64,000 nt of DNA from Faecalicatena contorta (GCF_021531975.1 NZ_JAFBIY010000002.1:62001-126000), one strand, 5' to 3'. Counted from the first letter of the stretch, positions 1-10,098 are shown. Notes: a model not told the origin generated them from the letters alone. Translations and numbers: made by a program.

Positions 1-50
1 GATATTGCACTTTACATGACTTTACATTCCACTATGTCATCTATTAATCC
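1..50 (-). CRISPR. First (leader-side) repeat of a CRISPR array running off the left edge
   Basis: Read on the minus strand, 50 to 20 forms a repeat-like unit ending in ACATAGTGGAATGTAAAG. This resembles the clostridial type I-B repeat consensus remembered as ending in ATAGTGGAATGTAAAT. Positions 19 to 1 would be the start of the first spacer. Only one repeat is visible, so the array itself cannot be proved from this window. Support comes from its place 175 bases downstream of cas2 after a leader-like stretch, and from the almost identical repeat half at 8594-8611 beside the cas promoter (16 of 18 bases). It could also be a degenerate or isolated repeat. Confidence 0.55.
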
Positions 51-224
51 CGTCCGCTTAAACCCCTTGTCCCTCTTAAGCTTTCAATCTCTCTTCTGTC
101 GACCCACCTTTTCCACTCAATATTTTTCTTTCTCATTCAGTCCCATTTCCTTCTGCGAGCTCCATTTCACGCCTTTGTCGACACACCCCTTTTTTTACAT
201 TATTATAGGTCGACAATCTTATAA
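51..224 (-). promoter_or_regulatory. CRISPR leader between cas2 and the array
   Basis: This 174-base gap holds no credible gene. On the minus strand it is purine-rich and leads straight into the candidate first repeat, as leaders do. A possible -10 (TATAAT) lies at 207-202, with a poor -35 (TTATGA) at 230-225 inside the end of cas2. GTCGAC occurs three times (99-104, 178-183, 209-214), and the first two are followed by similar text on the plus strand (GTCGACCCACC and GTCGACACACC); these could be protein binding sites for transcription or spacer integration, which is inference. Confidence 0.5.
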
Positions 225-503
225 TCATAATATAAAACCTGTTTTATCCTCTTCTTTTCCCCAGAACTCTTTATCAAGCCAACGTTCATGCCGGCTTTTA
301 AATATAATAACAGAATCCAGCTCTTTATCTACATATGGTTTCAATTCCTGCTGCAACTTCACCAGCTGAACTTTCGATATTTTTCCTTCAAAAACGGAGT
401 TTTGGATGTGTGATAAATATTTTTTGCAGATTTTAAATACATGCGACCATCGTTTTTGACCATTTTCATCTTTGCAAATATCATATACTAATACCACATA
501 CAT
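225..503 (-). CDS. cas2: CRISPR-associated endonuclease Cas2
   Basis: Cas2 is the dimeric core of the Cas1-Cas2 spacer integration complex. The 92-residue product has the usual length and starts MYVVLVYDICKDENGQKRW, giving the first ferredoxin-fold strand with the conserved Asp at residue 8. The ATG follows a GGTGG ribosome binding site by about seven bases. It is the last gene of the cas operon, three bases after cas1, and the leader begins right behind it. Nothing suggests it is broken. Confidence 0.95.
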   Translation of the reverse strand: MYVVLVYDICKDENGQKRWSHVFKICKKYLSHIQNSVFEGKISKVQLVKLQQELKPYVDKELDSVIIFKSRHERWLDKEFWGKEEDKTGFIL

Positions 504-506
504 TTT

Positions 507-1499
507 CTACCACCATATCCTGAACCCTTCATATTCTTTTTCCCCGATCAAATGTTTAATGAGCTTGTATGCTTCCAAACGTATTAAATATTGATACGAT
601 ACCTGTTTTCCAAGTTCTTTATGCATAATTGTCGTTTTCATCCGCTTTTCAAATTCTGTAACAATAAGTCTGGAAGCCTCTTTATTCAAATGCAGAAAAT
701 TAAGTTCTTTTGTAAAGCTTTTTTCTGTAATCTGGTTACGATTCAATAATGAGAATATTAATCTGTCTCCTATCAATGGCTTAAACACTTCCGACAGATC
801 AAGACTTAACGAGTATCTCCTCACACCGGGCTCATGAAGATAACTAATTGTCGGATTTAGTTGTGTATGATATATTTCACTTAATACCTTGGCATATATT
901 AAGGAATTCACAAAGGAAATCAATGAGTTAATCATATTATCCGGTGGATGCATCACTCGCTTTTCAAAATTAATTTCCTGGTTGATAATAACGTTCCATG
1001 CGGCATAATACCTTTTCCGAATATTGCCTTCAACTCCCATTAATCCTTCTATCGTTTCTGCTTTTGCGATTTCTTCTCTAAGATCTTCTATTTCCTCCAT
1101 ATATTGGGCAACGTCTTTCCCCCTCCCGTTATAATAACGCAAGTTTCTATATATATTATCCGCTGCCGCCTCAATAAATTTCTTTGCAATTACGATACGC
1201 TTTGAAAAATCTCTATAATGATCCACTTGTTCAACCAGCAATTGCCCTGCCAGTAAACTTTCTTTCGGATAAAAGCTGCCGGTATAAAAATTATAATAAT
1301 TAAAAAAATGTATCGGTATTCCGTATTGAGAAATATAATTTATGAATGCTGTATTAAAGGACATTTCTGACATTACATATATATCTGAAATTCTTTCTAT
1401 AGGAATATCCCTTTTTTCGCCTTCATATGATGTAAATTGCAATGTATTATCTTTTCTTTTCAAATCGCCGTTATTATAGACATAAAAACTTTGTTTCAT
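507..1499 (-). CDS. cas1: CRISPR-associated integrase Cas1, type I-B
   Basis: Cas1 is the metal-dependent integrase that inserts new spacers next to the leader. The 330-residue protein is full length for the I-B family. The conserved metal ligands are visible as Glu157 in GVEGNIRKRYY, His222 in YLHEPG, and the acidic pair Asp234/Glu237 in SLDLSEVFKP. The start follows GGAGG by six bases. It sits between cas4 and cas2, the usual adaptation module order, so spacer uptake should be intact. Confidence 0.96.
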   Translation of the reverse strand: MKQSFYVYNNGDLKRKDNTLQFTSYEGEKRDIPIERISDIYVMSEMSFNTAFINYISQYGIPIHFFNYYNFYTGSFYPKESLLAGQLLVEQVDHYRDFSKRIVIAKKFIEAAADNIYRNLRYYNGRGKDVAQYMEEIEDLREEIAKAETIEGLMGVEGNIRKRYYAAWNVIINQEINFEKRVMHPPDNMINSLISFVNSLIYAKVLSEIYHTQLNPTISYLHEPGVRRYSLSLDLSEVFKPLIGDRLIFSLLNRNQITEKSFTKELNFLHLNKEASRLIVTEFEKRMKTTIMHKELGKQVSYQYLIRLEAYKLIKHLIGEKEYEGFRIWW

Positions 1500-1511
1500 T
1501 TTTCCTCCGCT

Positions 1512-2006
1512 TTAAATAAAGCACAAATCGTGATAAGCACAGTTTTTGCATAATTTAGTTTCTTCAAAAACCGGCGGTTTCTCTTGCTTCTTGATCTCGC
1601 ATATTTGCTCTGTCATTTGATCCAATACTTTTCTGTCATTCTCCGACAATTCAACCACTAATGATTTCTTTAAAAGTGGGTAATCAATTTTCCCTTTTAT
1701 ATCTTTCACCCCTCTTTTCTGCAAATAATACAGGTAGTATTTCAGCTGCCATATCCCTGCTTCTTCTATTGCTCTGCTTTTTTTCACTTCATGTAGTTCC
1801 TGATGCTCCCGGATAAAATCAATATTAATCACATTGTCAATATTAATGTGTTTATCGTCTCTGTTATAACTGTTTTCATCCAATATTTTCCCCAGCATAA
1901 CACTCTCATTTTCTGCTTCCATATTAATTTCATGGCAAAAATACCACAGCTTTCTTTTACAGACGCAATAATAATAGATCATGACACCTGTTATTCGCTC
2001 TTCCAT
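1512..2006 (-). CDS. cas4: CRISPR-associated exonuclease Cas4
   Basis: Cas4 is a RecB-like nuclease with an iron-sulfur cluster; it trims prespacers and helps select the PAM during adaptation. The sequence shows an N-terminal Cys (in YYYCVC), the acidic/Lys nuclease motif ELHEVKKS, and the C-terminal cluster CKNCAYHDLC. An upstream GTG at 2015 is in frame, but the ATG at 2006 has a better placed GAGAGGTG site and the product then starts MEERITGVM as in relatives. 164 residues, normal for I-B Cas4. Confidence 0.94.
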   Translation of the reverse strand: MEERITGVMIYYYCVCKRKLWYFCHEINMEAENESVMLGKILDENSYNRDDKHINIDNVINIDFIREHQELHEVKKSRAIEEAGIWQLKYYLYYLQKRGVKDIKGKIDYPLLKKSLVVELSENDRKVLDQMTEQICEIKKQEKPPVFEETKLCKNCAYHDLCFI

Positions 2007-2024
2007 CAGAAACACCTCTCAAAC

Positions 2025-4418
2025 TCACAAAATGAAATCCTCTTCTTCTTTTTCATTTAATAAAAGCCCTCTTCCTCTCCCCGTATTAATATCAAATTCA
2101 TATTTCATTCTTGCTCTATGTATGTCACATATTTTTTTCTTTCCATTTTGCCCTATTGTATCTACGTCTACATCTTTGATGTGACTATATAAATTCAAGT
2201 TTAATGTCAATGAATTTAACTTTGAAGTAAAAACACTTTTTATCTCTCTGCTTACATGTGGAGTCTGAAATAATTCTATTCCCCTTTCAAAAATCTCCCT
2301 GTTCTCCCGATAAATGATATCCGGTACAACAGTAATACTTTTAATATCACGGAACTTTTCATCTGCTTCTCTTTTGCTGTACTCCAATGGGTTGATTGTA
2401 TCAAATAATTTCAGATATTTTTTTATTTCCTGATAATAATTCGTTTTCAAAATTTCCTCTGTACAATAGACACGATTAATGTATTCAATTTTCTGTTTCT
2501 CAGAAAGTATTACATTTTCATATTTTCTGAGCAGATTTAAAGATCTCTCATAGAGTTCTTCTTCGTAAACAGAACGTTTTCCTACACCATTTTTATTTGC
2601 AATAACAATAATATTGGCTTCTTTTGGCGTATATCTGTTTTTTCTATTGCATCGCCCCATTCTCTGTAACAAACTATCTGCTGTACACATTTCCGTATAC
2701 AATATATCAAAATCAATATCCAGGCTCGCTTCTACGATCTGCGTTGTAACCCAGATTCCACAGGCATTTTCATCGCCGGAGAACTCCATGATCTTATCTT
2801 CCAATATTTCCCGGTCTCTTCGAATATACCTGGAATGTAAAAGATATACATTATCCGTTAATTCAGCCAATTCACTATAAACTTCCTGCGCTCTTGTTAC
2901 TGTATTGCAGATCACCAGCACCTTTTTCTTTTCTCCACAGATGACCAGTTCAGTCGTATCTATTTCCTCTTCTCGTATTTCTACCATATGACGCATCTCT
3001 TTTGCTTCTTCCGAAAAATCCTGAAATAAATACTGTTCTCCCTGTACCAGACCATATTCTTCCATGAAATGCTGCAGCACCGGAGGAAAAGTTGCTGTTA
3101 TAATCGCAAATCTGCCACCCAGCTCATTAATCGTTTTCAGCCCATAGATAATCGTCGCAATCACTCTTGGCGAATATGCCTGTATCTCGTCCAAAACCAC
3201 TTTGGAATACTTTAAAGTTGCTGCAAATATTTCTGTTCCCAATGCTTTATACACAAACTTGAACAGCTGATCCACCGTACATACTGTCAACGGCTGTGAC
3301 AACATTTTTGACTTTTCATACACCTCATAGCCCCCTGTGTCTGTTGAAGCATATTCTCTTAAATATCTTTGCATACTGTCAGAATGCAAAATCGTAACAT
3401 CCGGATAAGAATAGCTTTCTTTAATTCTCTGATAAATAGCATTAGAGGATACTTTTAATGGCAAAGTATAAAAGCTTTTTTCACCATTCATCCAAAGCAG
3501 TGCCGCCTCTGTTTTCCCAGAACCCGTTGGCGCAATAACCACAAGATTCTCGTCTTTATGTTCTTTCATATACTTCTGGGCAGGACGCATTTGTGAACTG
3601 TCGAATCTTTTCTCTATATTTCCAGCCAATTCTCTTTTTTCTATATCCGGATGATATTCCGATTCTATATAGCCCGCGCTGACAGAATAATCAAATTTGT
3701 TTAACAGTCCTTTTATCACCAGATACTGTTGCCATTTTTCTGCATCTTTCTGATAATTAACAACCCCTTGAGAATCTTGAAATAATAGATACTTTGAATT
3801 ACCGTAACAGATTTTTTTAGTTTCTGCATGCAAATACTGTTTTATATGTTCTTCATAATACTTTTGACCGAATTCCTTTATTTCCGTATCACTATAATCA
3901 TTTTCTCTGGTATGATGATAAAATACTGCCGTAACAAATGCCTCAAAATCATTTTTCTCAAAATCCTCGGACAACTCGCAAAAAGCTTTTCGTGAAATCG
4001 TTGCTGCACTTAAAAATCCATGAGGAATCTGTTCTACATTTTTTAACTGCACGCCATACATATTTTTTATTTTCGGATTGACCTTCGACTGAAAAACAAG
4101 ATTTGCTTTTCCCCAATCATGGATTCTGCACGCTTCTATGACAAGTCGTTTCTGCTTTTCCGAAAAATATGAACCATACTGTTCAAAAAAATGTTCTGCA
4201 CACTGCACAATTTCTTCCTGGTGTTGCTGCAGAGTTACCGCCGTTTCCGGCTCTCCTTTTTCCACTTTTAACTTTTTAATTTCCTTTTCGATCGTTATCT
4301 TTTCCCATGCTTCCAGCTCTGTCTCTAACTCTTGTTCTAGGAGCTTTAATGTCTCTGCTATTTTCTTCTTTTCATCTTCAGATAACTGTCGTTTCTTTGA
4401 TTTTGCATAGTATTCCAT
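2025..4418 (-). CDS. cas3: CRISPR-associated helicase-nuclease Cas3 (HD-Cas3)
   Basis: Cas3 is recruited by Cascade to unwind and degrade the invading DNA. Numbering from the far in-frame GTG at 4454, the HD nuclease domain has IHDWGK at 111-116 and FYHH at 178-181. The superfamily 2 helicase follows: APTGSGKT at 308-315, DEIQ at 422-425, TATFPP near 453, and an arginine-finger motif QRMGRCNR. I prefer the ATG at 4418 because AGGTGAACAC precedes it, while the GTG has no ribosome binding site; this removes only 12 residues. All catalytic motifs are present, so interference should be functional. Confidence 0.95.
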   Translation of the reverse strand: MEYYAKSKKRQLSEDEKKKIAETLKLLEQELETELEAWEKITIEKEIKKLKVEKGEPETAVTLQQHQEEIVQCAEHFFEQYGSYFSEKQKRLVIEACRIHDWGKANLVFQSKVNPKIKNMYGVQLKNVEQIPHGFLSAATISRKAFCELSEDFEKNDFEAFVTAVFYHHTRENDYSDTEIKEFGQKYYEEHIKQYLHAETKKICYGNSKYLLFQDSQGVVNYQKDAEKWQQYLVIKGLLNKFDYSVSAGYIESEYHPDIEKRELAGNIEKRFDSSQMRPAQKYMKEHKDENLVVIAPTGSGKTEAALLWMNGEKSFYTLPLKVSSNAIYQRIKESYSYPDVTILHSDSMQRYLREYASTDTGGYEVYEKSKMLSQPLTVCTVDQLFKFVYKALGTEIFAATLKYSKVVLDEIQAYSPRVIATIIYGLKTINELGGRFAIITATFPPVLQHFMEEYGLVQGEQYLFQDFSEEAKEMRHMVEIREEEIDTTELVICGEKKKVLVICNTVTRAQEVYSELAELTDNVYLLHSRYIRRDREILEDKIMEFSGDENACGIWVTTQIVEASLDIDFDILYTEMCTADSLLQRMGRCNRKNRYTPKEANIIVIANKNGVGKRSVYEEELYERSLNLLRKYENVILSEKQKIEYINRVYCTEEILKTNYYQEIKKYLKLFDTINPLEYSKREADEKFRDIKSITVVPDIIYRENREIFERGIELFQTPHVSREIKSVFTSKLNSLTLNLNLYSHIKDVDVDTIGQNGKKKICDIHRARMKYEFDINTGRGRGLLLNEKEEEDFIL

Positions 4419-4472
4419 GTGTTCACCTGCGTTTTCCAAAATGTAACTATTCACTCATATCTCTTGCCTTCA

Positions 4473-6037
<1,565 letters not shown>

Positions 6038-6045
<8 letters not shown>

Positions 6046-7717
6046 TCTCTTTTTCCTCCTTCACTTTTTCTGTATAACTTCCCTTTAATCCCAGAACAAA
6101 CGCATATCCATATTCCTGAAATCTTTCTTTATCTCCCAGCATATATACAAATCCGTCTGGCATCAGTAGTTTACTGGAACTATACAACCTGATAACAATA
6201 TCAATAAACTTTTCTTCATTCTTTACAGAAAGCGCATTCAGAAGCTGATATACCGTTCCTCGCAGACACTCATCATTGGAAGCTCCTTTACTTGCCAAAA
6301 TAGATTTCCGCAACTCATAGCCATTGTCTCTCATTGCCATCCGTCCCATTACAATTCCCCTTTCATTTTTTTCTTTTCTTTGTGTAATTCCCGTCCACAA
6401 TTGAATCACATACACCCAGTAAGCGGCAAACATCACGCTCTCATTTTCAAGAGCTGCTTTTAACAGCCGATTCAATAACTGATACTGATTTCGGTATTGG
6501 AAAATATTCATAACCACCTGTTCATGAACGTTCACAAATTCTCCGTTCATTTTTACAAAAGGATGTTTTCCAAGCCACTGTAAACTTGCCTGTACCTTTT
6601 TCTGTTTTAATATCATCAGCGTATCTTTTCGAATGATACTGAGCAAATATTTATCCTCTGCGCTTATTCCCCGCAAAATCACTTGAATATTGGACATCTC
6701 CAACACCTTTTCACCAAGAATAATATTCATAATTCTGGCAAACCAGGCGGAGTATTTCTCTTCTTCCCGTTTTTCTGACTCATGTCCATATTTTCCTGTT
6801 TTGCTGTTTGCCTTGAGCAGTGAAGTAAGAGACTCATTCGTATTTATAAACATAAATTTATTGGCAAAAAGCTGAAATCCCAAAGGGCTCAGCGCATAAA
6901 CATATGCACAGACCGGGCAAAGGAATGCATCCACCTTACAATTCCAAAAAGCAGAACGTTTTCTCGTAAGATCGTCTGCCATTTCTTTCATAAAAGCAAT
7001 AGATACTTTTTCCTTTGTATCCATCAGTTCTCCACAATCAATACATAACTCCTTTGCTTTTTTATGATCTGATTTCCAATATTCACGCACAGGAACGGAG
7101 AATTCTTTTTCAAACAGCTCTCTCATATCTTTTTTTGCATTCGCTCTGAGCAGAAAACATTTTCCGTCCCAGAACCGATTGATATACGTATACACAATAC
7201 TTTTCATAGAAAATGTTTCTTTACACAAGGGCTGTCTTAAAAAACTTTCCAGCTCTGTCAATCTGTCTCTCAACTCTGAGTTGTTCATCTTGTCATTAAG
7301 CTTATTCTGTTTTAACTCCTGATAAATTTCCGGATGTTCTATCTTATCCTTGATATTTTCATATCCTGCCTGATAGCTATTCGAAAGCAATTTATCGTTA
7401 ATATATTTCAGAAAATCTTTTTCTTCTTTTCCCGGCTTCCACTCTTCCACTTCAAGCTTGTCCAGAATGCTTTGGATCCGGTCAAGTACGCCCTGATAAA
7501 CAGTAGACGGACCAAAACACTCTACAAAAGCCTTAAAATACATCTCCGTCCAGTCTGCATTTACGGCAAACTCCGGTGCAAGCCATAACGCCTGCTGCTC
7601 ATTGTCTATCCCATAATCCCGTTCTTCCTTAGCTTCTGATAAATCCAACATATACTTCATTCCAACTATCCCAGCATTTTTCAGGAAGTCCCCCATTGTA
7701 ATCTTGAAATTTTCCAC
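6038..7717 (-). CDS. cas8b: Cascade large subunit Cas8b (Cst1 type)
   Basis: Cas8 recognises the PAM and recruits Cas3 in type I systems. This 559-residue protein carries a zinc-ribbon with Cys225-x2-Cys228 and Cys267-x2-Cys270, as in the Cst1 branch of I-B (Tneap) large subunits. It starts with GTG ten bases after AAAGGAGGG. Its position between cas6 and cas7 fits the family. Large subunits diverge fast, so the family name rests on the Cys motifs, length and context rather than on overall similarity. Confidence 0.9.
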
Positions 7718-7732
7718 CTCTATCCCTCCTTT

Positions 7733-8455
7733 CTACCAGATAATATCGAATTTGCCTTTCCCTTCGGAGCGCCTAACTCCCAGGCCTGCCTGGTACAGCA
7801 GATTCAAAAGTTCGGGATGCCCGTTCAGTTTATAGATACCTATATTGCCATCTATTTTTCTTCCAAAAGAATCTACAACCACTTTTTTCCCTTTCACAGG
7901 AGTAATACAGAAGCTTTCAGCGGATAACGGTATATTCAGTTTTTCCAAAAATACTTCTACATTTTCTTTTAATGCCTGTCCAAATCCTTCATCACTATAT
8001 GTATAGTAAACATCTGTATTGTCTTCTGAATTGTGTCTTCTCGCAATTAAAGGACTTAGCATTTTTATGATAATTTCTGAATCCTCAATTTCTTTTCTAT
8101 TTTGAGAAACAACAGCTGTCAGCTTCATAGAATTCTGATTCATGGGATAGGCTTGGAACTTCATCTGCTTAAATGCATTAAAAAAATGTATCGTCTCCCC
8201 CAGATCTGCATCTGAGAAAAAGATCGTAAAGTTTTTTTCATCAAGCAATATCTTTTCCTTTTTAAATTTAGCTCCAGGAAGAAAATAGGAAAACGTATAG
8301 GTCTTTATTATCGACCGGCTCTTATCATATAAGCTCTCATACAATTCCTGTGAGTAGTTCTGCAAAGATGCTTTAATAAAACTGACAGTCAATCTTTCCA
8401 ATTCTCTTGGAAGCTCCGGTTTTTCCAAAGAAAATTCCAATTTTAATTGAATCAT
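7733..8455 (-). CDS. cas6: crRNA-processing endoribonuclease Cas6
   Basis: Cas6 cuts the CRISPR transcript within each repeat to leave an 8-nt 5' handle. The 240-residue protein ends in the glycine-rich loop GLGVRRSEGKGKFDIIW, the hallmark of Cas6. It is the first gene of the cas operon and starts behind GGAGGGAAAGAAA. In this operon it would also be the enzyme that processes the CreR-like RNA encoded just upstream. Confidence 0.95.
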   Translation of the reverse strand: MIQLKLEFSLEKPELPRELERLTVSFIKASLQNYSQELYESLYDKSRSIIKTYTFSYFLPGAKFKKEKILLDEKNFTIFFSDADLGETIHFFNAFKQMKFQAYPMNQNSMKLTAVVSQNRKEIEDSEIIIKMLSPLIARRHNSEDNTDVYYTYSDEGFGQALKENVEVFLEKLNIPLSAESFCITPVKGKKVVVDSFGRKIDGNIGIYKLNGHPELLNLLYQAGLGVRRSEGKGKFDIIW

Positions 8456-8493
8456 TTTCTTTCCCTCCTTTCTATCGCAATATCTTTTCTCAT

Positions 8494-8522
8494 ACTATAT
8501 CATTTTCTCTTCCACTTTTCAA
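8494..8522 (-). promoter_or_regulatory. cas operon promoter
   Basis: On the minus strand a -35 box TTGAAA (8522-8517) is followed after exactly 17 bases by TATAGT (8499-8494), preceded by TGA to give an extended -10. It lies about 40 bases upstream of the cas6 start and no other comparable promoter is seen. The CreR-like target site (8541-8526) ends four bases upstream of the -35 box, so Cascade bound there should block RNA polymerase. Confidence 0.8.
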
Positions 8523-8525
8523 TAT

Positions 8526-8544
8526 TTAAAAACAATTTAATTGG
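8526..8544 (-). promoter_or_regulatory. Predicted Cascade target site (PAM CCA plus 16-nt protospacer) upstream of the cas promoter
   Basis: Minus-strand bases 8541-8526 read ATTAAATTGTTTTTAA, identical to plus-strand 8612-8627. The three bases 5' of it on the minus strand (8544-8542) are CCA, a PAM used by several characterised type I-B systems. The match begins exactly at the first base after the repeat-like handle at 8611 and stops after 16 bases, long enough for Cascade binding and too short for normal Cas3 cutting. Seen directly: the 16-bp inverted repeat and the CCA. Function is inferred. Confidence 0.6.
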
Positions 8545-8558
8545 ATTACTTTTTTAAT

Positions 8559-8587
8559 TTGCTTTTTTTAATATTATAAGATATAAT
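8559..8587 (+). promoter_or_regulatory. Promoter of the CreR-like RNA
   Basis: TTGCTT (8559-8564) and a perfect TATAAT (8582-8587) are separated by 17 bases on the plus strand. A start six to seven bases after the -10 would fall at about 8593-8594, precisely where similarity to the CRISPR repeat begins. There is no open reading frame behind it before the convergent WYL gene, so a short non-coding RNA is the natural product. Confidence 0.6.
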
Positions 8588-8593
8588 GCAAGT

Positions 8594-8686
8594 ACATTTT
8601 GGAATGTAAAGATTAAATTGTTTTTAATCGCATTATTTTAATATTTCCATATTGGATTTTTTCTAAGGCGGGATAGCTCCCGCCTT
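8594..8686 (+). ncRNA. Candidate CreR-like Cas-regulating guide RNA
   Basis: The predicted RNA has three parts. The repeat half ACATTTTGGAATGTAAAG (8594-8611) differs from the array repeat at two of 18 positions and ends in the same handle. The pseudo-spacer starts at 8612, and its first 16 bases match the cas promoter region on the other strand beside a CCA PAM. The tail contains a 9-bp stem (8665-8673 with 8678-8686). This matches the published idea of CreR RNAs, which use truncated repeats and partly matching spacers to make Cascade repress cas genes. No toxin gene is seen in between, so a CreTA toxin-antitoxin pair is less likely. The 3' end and second pseudo-repeat are not clear. Confidence 0.6.
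8665..8686. other. GC-rich hairpin between the CreR-like RNA and the WYL gene
   Basis: AAGGCGGGA (8665-8673) pairs perfectly with TCCCGCCTT (8678-8686) around a TAGC loop. It lies 13 bases beyond the stop of the minus-strand WYL gene and at the tail of the plus-strand RNA. Neither side has a proper T tract after the stem (the T run is 5' of it on the plus strand), so it may stabilise 3' ends or act as a weak bidirectional terminator. Confidence 0.5.
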
Positions 8687-8698
8687 ATCTTCTAACAA

Positions 8699-9679
8699 TT
8701 AATAATTCTCTACTATCCTTTTGAGATACTGTTTATACTCCGCTCTCACCCACTGTGGCCCTGCAATCTGCATCTTTTCTCCGACTCCCGTCACCCAGCC
8801 AAAGAACTGACTGCTGACAGCTATTCTGGTTCTGACACGAAAATGTTCTTCATCCACCGGCATCATTTTTACATCTTTTCCAAACCGGTCGATAATCACT
8901 CCTGCCACATCGTTATGGCATAAAAAGGTGACATCTTCATCCTCTCCGCCATACATACCAAATGTTTTCTTTGAGAAATCCGCAAGATCAAAATCCTGAA
9001 ACTGCTTTTTCCCAAGGCGCTTTTTATCAAGCACTTCAAGATGTTTTATTTTATCCACCCGGTAATGCCGAATTGCATCCCATTTTTCATTGTATGCTAT
9101 GAGATAATAGTTCTCATCATCCCAGGTGAGCGCCCACGGACTGACATCGTACAATGTTCCTTCTCTTTTCAGACGAAGTTCTTTTTGAGGCGTCCATTCC
9201 GCATACTGGAACGTAATCATCCGGTCTGTAGACAGTGCCGCATGTATCTGGTCGACGTTATAATAGATTGTCTCATTTCCGCTCTTTGGGCGATTATAAA
9301 TAAATACTTCTCTTTGCAGCTGTTTCGCTTCATATTTACTTGTCAGCTTTTCCAGTTTGTTGATCAGTTCTTCCGACTTTTTGGTAGTAATAAATTTTGA
9401 CGACTGTACAGCATCAACAAGAAGCTTAAGCTCCGGAAGTTCAAAATCACGACTTGCCAGATAATACCCCGGTCTGCTTCCTTTTTGCTGTACAATATCC
9501 AGCCCGAAATTCTGCAATGCTTCAATGTCGCTATAGATACTTTTTCTCTCCGCTGATATGCCATACTCCTGCAATGCTTCACACAGTTCACTTGCCGACA
9601 GCATGTGATTTTCGTCCGTTCTCTCCATCAATATCTGCATAAGGCAAAGTATTTTCTTCTTTTGTATCTGAACAGCCAT
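8699..9679 (-). CDS. WYL-domain transcriptional regulator
   Basis: The protein has an N-terminal winged helix-turn-helix of the HTH_11 kind (RKSIYSDIEALQNFG) and a central WYL domain (YDVSPWALTWDDENYYLIAYN) followed by the C-terminal WCX extension. WYL proteins sense nucleic acid ligands and often regulate CRISPR and other defence genes, which fits its place next to the cas operon. The open frame extends to 9733, but the ATG at 9679 has AGGGGG ten bases upstream and gives MAVQIQKKK, the usual family start; 326 residues. Whether it controls the cas promoter is inference. Confidence 0.85.
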   Translation of the reverse strand: MAVQIQKKKILCLMQILMERTDENHMLSASELCEALQEYGISAERKSIYSDIEALQNFGLDIVQQKGSRPGYYLASRDFELPELKLLVDAVQSSKFITTKKSEELINKLEKLTSKYEAKQLQREVFIYNRPKSGNETIYYNVDQIHAALSTDRMITFQYAEWTPQKELRLKREGTLYDVSPWALTWDDENYYLIAYNEKWDAIRHYRVDKIKHLEVLDKKRLGKKQFQDFDLADFSKKTFGMYGGEDEDVTFLCHNDVAGVIIDRFGKDVKMMPVDEEHFRVRTRIAVSSQFFGWVTGVGEKMQIAGPQWVRAEYKQYLKRIVENY

Positions 9680-9732
9680 ACTCGAATATCCCCCTGCATT
9701 GATTTTATTAGTTTTACTATAACATTCCCTCA

Positions 9733-10098
9733 TTAAATTTCCAATGCTTCTTCCGGTACTTCTGCCATATCCTCACTGGTCTCCGGTTTTTTCTTCTCCT
9801 TCAGTCCATCTACAACCCTGCATATAACCTTTGAGCTTGTGATAAACATAACTTCCACTGTGAACTTTTTCTTTACTTTGTGTGCGATGCCGCCGGCACT
9901 TTTTGTTCCTGTGGCAACTGTATAAGGGGAATTTGCCACATATCCGACCGTACCGATATTTTTCATCGTCGCCTTTATCGCTTCTCCGTCATGCGGATTA
10001 TCCGGCTCCTTGACACATTTGATCTTCTTTCCCACTTTAAACGGTATTACTCCATAATAATGATTAAAGCCAACAATTGTAATATACTTCTCTTTCAT
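9733..10098 (-). CDS. HIRAN-domain protein
   Basis: A 121-residue protein beginning MKEKYITIVGFNHYYG, with VKEPDNPHDGEAI and IGTVGYVANSPYTV, the pattern of HIRAN domains, which bind DNA or RNA ends in repair and recombination proteins. Here the domain stands alone. It shares the minus strand with the WYL regulator and may form a two-gene unit with it; the spacing to the WYL start at 9679 is 53 bases. Function in this position is unknown. Confidence 0.75.
   Translation of the reverse strand: MKEKYITIVGFNHYYGVIPFKVGKKIKCVKEPDNPHDGEAIKATMKNIGTVGYVANSPYTVATGTKSAGGIAHKVKKKFTVEVMFITSSKVICRVVDGLKEKKKPETSEDMAEVPEEALEI

Noticed and set aside
16-369. Plus-strand open frame of 117 codons at the left edge
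   Set aside because: It runs antisense through the CRISPR leader and the 3' half of cas2, has a low-complexity Ser/Phe-rich product and no ribosome binding site.
8665-8686. Hairpin as a canonical intrinsic terminator
   Set aside because: The stem is strong but the T run lies on the wrong side for the plus strand, and the minus strand has an A run after it.
8594-8686. CreTA toxin-antitoxin module instead of a CreR-like RNA
   Set aside because: No small toxin frame or rare-codon mini-gene lies between the repeat-like half and cas6, and the target site is the cas promoter itself.
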